64,000 nt of DNA from Lentisphaerota bacterium. Its GTDB lineage: Bacteria > Verrucomicrobiota > Kiritimatiellia > UBA8416 > VGWI01. The stretch is from NCBI GenBank assembly GCA_016873655.1, contig VGWI01000004.1, positions 1-64,000 on the forward strand. The letters are read 5' to 3'. Shown here in pieces: positions 62,485 through 64,000 of the stretch; position 1 is the stretch's first letter; the number at the start of each line of letters is the position of its first letter. Both the position numbers and the translations under genes were made by a program. Under the pieces are notes generated by a model. That model did not search any database. It was not told where the DNA came from and saw nothing but the letters and a program-made list of their open reading frames with translations.

Positions 62485-64000
62485 GTGGGGAAGAGGGCGA
62501 TAGTTGTTTACTGGCTGATGCTGCTTCTCCCGGCTGCGGCGTTGGCCGTGTGGGCTCTTTTCATGCTTCGGCACGAAGAGGAGCGCGCGGCGGGGCAGGT
62601 TGTAGCGGCGGCGCGCCTGAGGGCCGATGCCGGGGCCGACGCGCTACGGTGGCAGGTGGCCATTGCCCAGTCCGAGCTGTCTGGCCTGATGAATTCCGCC
62701 CCGGCCGGAGGTGAGGCCGCGTATCTGCTTGAACTGCGGAAGAGGCATGCGCTTGTCAGGAACGTGTTTATCTGGGACGAGGAATCCGGCCTTTTGTATC
62801 CGCGGCCGGGCGAATGCAGCGGGGAAGAGTCCAGGTTCATCGCGCGTTACGATGCGCTGTTTTCGGGGCGTGATTCGTGGGATGCCGGAGAGAAAGGCGC
62901 GAAGGCCGACACCGTGGGCCGGAATGCCGGCGGGTGGCTTTCCTGGTTCGAGGAGAACCGCCTGTACATGCTGGGGTGGAAGCGCTCCGGCGGGACGGTT
63001 TTCGGGATCGAGTTGGACTGGCCGGTGCTCCTGTCGAGGCTTGTTGCAGCCTTCCCTCAGCCTGGAGAGGGGTGGACATGGGAACTGGTTGACGGAGCGG
63101 GGTTCCCGATGCACAGGGCAGGCGGGGACGGAGAAGAAGCGAATGCGCCGGCCGCTGACATCGTGGTGACGCTGGACCCGGAGATGCCCCACTGGCGGCT
63201 TGTGGCTGGAGCCGGGCCAGGCGCATTCGCTTCTAGGTCGGGTGGGGTCATGGTCGTCGGCGGTCTTATGGTGGCGATTCTCGGGGTGTCCATTGTGCTG
63301 GGAGGAGGGCTTCTTGCCTGGCAGGCGTGGCTGCAGCGCAGGGATGCCATGAGAAAGACCAGTTTCGTGTCGAACGTGTCGCACGAGCTCAAGACCCCGT
63401 TGACGGCCATACGGATGTATTCCGAGCTGCTGAGCGAAGGTCGCGTGAAGGAAGAGGAGAAGAGAAGGCGGTACCTCGATGTTATTTCCCAGGAGAGCAT
63501 GCGGCTCACGAGGCTGGTCAACAACGTTCTGGATTTCAGCCGTCTTGAGCAGGGGAGAAAGACCTATTCACCGGAGAACATCGATGTGTGTGAGGCCGCC
63601 GGAAGACTGATGCGCGAGCACGAGTGGCGACTGAGGGACGCCGGAATGGAGCCGCGATGGGACGTGAGTGGGGCTGCCATGCGTGTGCGCTTTGACCGTG
63701 ACGCACTGGAGCAGATATTGCTGAACCTGCTGGACAACGCCGTAAAATACGCGGCGGCGGGCGGCGAGTTCGTTCTGTCGGTGACCAGAGAGGGCGATTC
63801 GGTGTTCCTGAGGGCGATGGACCGTGGACCGGGCGTTTCCCGCCAGCACAGGGGAAGGCTGTTTGAAAAGTTCTTCCGTGGAGACGCGTCGCTTTCGGCG
63901 CCGAATGCGGGGTGCGGGCTGGGTTTGAGCATAGCCCGTCAGCTTGCACGCGACCTTGGCGGCGATGTCAAGTATGAGCCCCGCGAAGGCGGCGGCAGTT
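62485..64000 (+). CDS. Membrane sensor histidine kinase (3' partial)
   Basis: Starts at GTG 62485 with AAGGAGGAA upstream and runs off the window after ~505 codons. An N-terminal membrane helix (VVYWLMLLLPAAALAVWALF), an extracytoplasmic sensing region of ~210 residues and a second helix (VMVVGGLMVAILGVSIVLGG) are followed by the kinase core. H-box FVSNVSHELKTPLTAIRMYS, N-box LLNLLDNAVKYA, G1 DRGPGV, F-box LFEKFFRG and G2 GCGLGLSIARQLA are all present. The usual HAMP domain is very short or missing. The signal and the response regulator are not in view. Confidence 0.92.
   Translation, partial: MGKRAIVVYWLMLLLPAAALAVWALFMLRHEEERAAGQVVAAARLRADAGADALRWQVAIAQSELSGLMNSAPAGGEAAYLLELRKRHALVRNVFIWDEESGLLYPRPGECSGEESRFIARYDALFSGRDSWDAGEKGAKADTVGRNAGGWLSWFEENRLYMLGWKRSGGTVFGIELDWPVLLSRLVAAFPQPGEGWTWELVDGAGFPMHRAGGDGEEANAPAADIVVTLDPEMPHWRLVAGAGPGAFASRSGGVMVVGGLMVAILGVSIVLGGGLLAWQAWLQRRDAMRKTSFVSNVSHELKTPLTAIRMYSELLSEGRVKEEEKRRRYLDVISQESMRLTRLVNNVLDFSRLEQGRKTYSPENIDVCEAAGRLMREHEWRLRDAGMEPRWDVSGAAMRVRFDRDALEQILLNLLDNAVKYAAAGGEFVLSVTREGDSVFLRAMDRGPGVSRQHRGRLFEKFFRGDASLSAPNAGCGLGLSIARQLARDLGGDVKYEPREGGGS

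Overview
The window is GC-rich bacterial chromosome. It most resembles a member of the PVC superphylum, probably Kiritimatiellota or Verrucomicrobiota. This is an inference from gene content: giant LamG/Ig-repeat surface proteins, PEP-CTERM proteins, several Gfo/Idh/MocA oxidoreductases, sulfotransferase and MBOAT acyltransferase genes, and a type II secretion (T2SS) pseudopilin cluster. There is no rRNA to place it. Two tRNA genes are present (Thr-CGT and Val-TAC), both with encoded CCA.

1-27.3 kb, all on the plus strand with gaps of about 100 nt or less. The run starts with a 5'-truncated giant protein (over 3,470 residues: three LamG domains, about eleven Ig-like repeats, then a coiled-coil tail of about 1,000 residues built partly from a 59-residue repeat). 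Next is a secreted protein with one C-terminal membrane anchor and a duplicated domain. Then comes an F-type rotary ATPase cluster of unusual make-up: alpha, a second alpha, a short epsilon, c, a b-delta fusion, gamma and beta. No subunit a is present in the window. The second alpha has isoleucine where the arginine finger should be. After a 41-nt gap the run continues into T2SS genes E, F, G, I, J, K, L and M and a membrane-anchored MORN-repeat protein. I regard this F1-like machine, its giant and membrane-anchored partners and the linked secretion genes as the best candidate for an undescribed system.

27.5-44.5 kb. Two paralogous three-gene cassettes lie at 27.5-30.7 and 38.9-42.0 kb. Each has two exported proteins (A, B) followed by a PEP-CTERM protein (C). 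Between them are housekeeping genes (a divergent ychF, a ybeY-recO-ppiC operon, holA, tRNA-Thr, ilvC), an SGNH hydrolase and decayed genes. An MBOAT acyltransferase follows the second cassette.

44.5-56.4 kb. A sugar/acid metabolism set (2-hydroxyacid dehydrogenase, Gfo/Idh/MocA oxidoreductase, SDR, a large fused flavin/iron-sulfur oxidoreductase, KDPG aldolase) is interspersed with fragments of Gfo/Idh/MocA genes. A minus-strand run follows: hisG, a 29-codon basic protein gene, a TPR lipoprotein, a glycosyltransferase, thiL and tsaE.

56.4-64 kb. tRNA-Val, purN, a sulfotransferase/SGNH/lipoprotein operon, a von Willebrand factor A protein and a sensor histidine kinase that runs off the end. 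The intergenic spaces here carry two families of short palindromic repeats.
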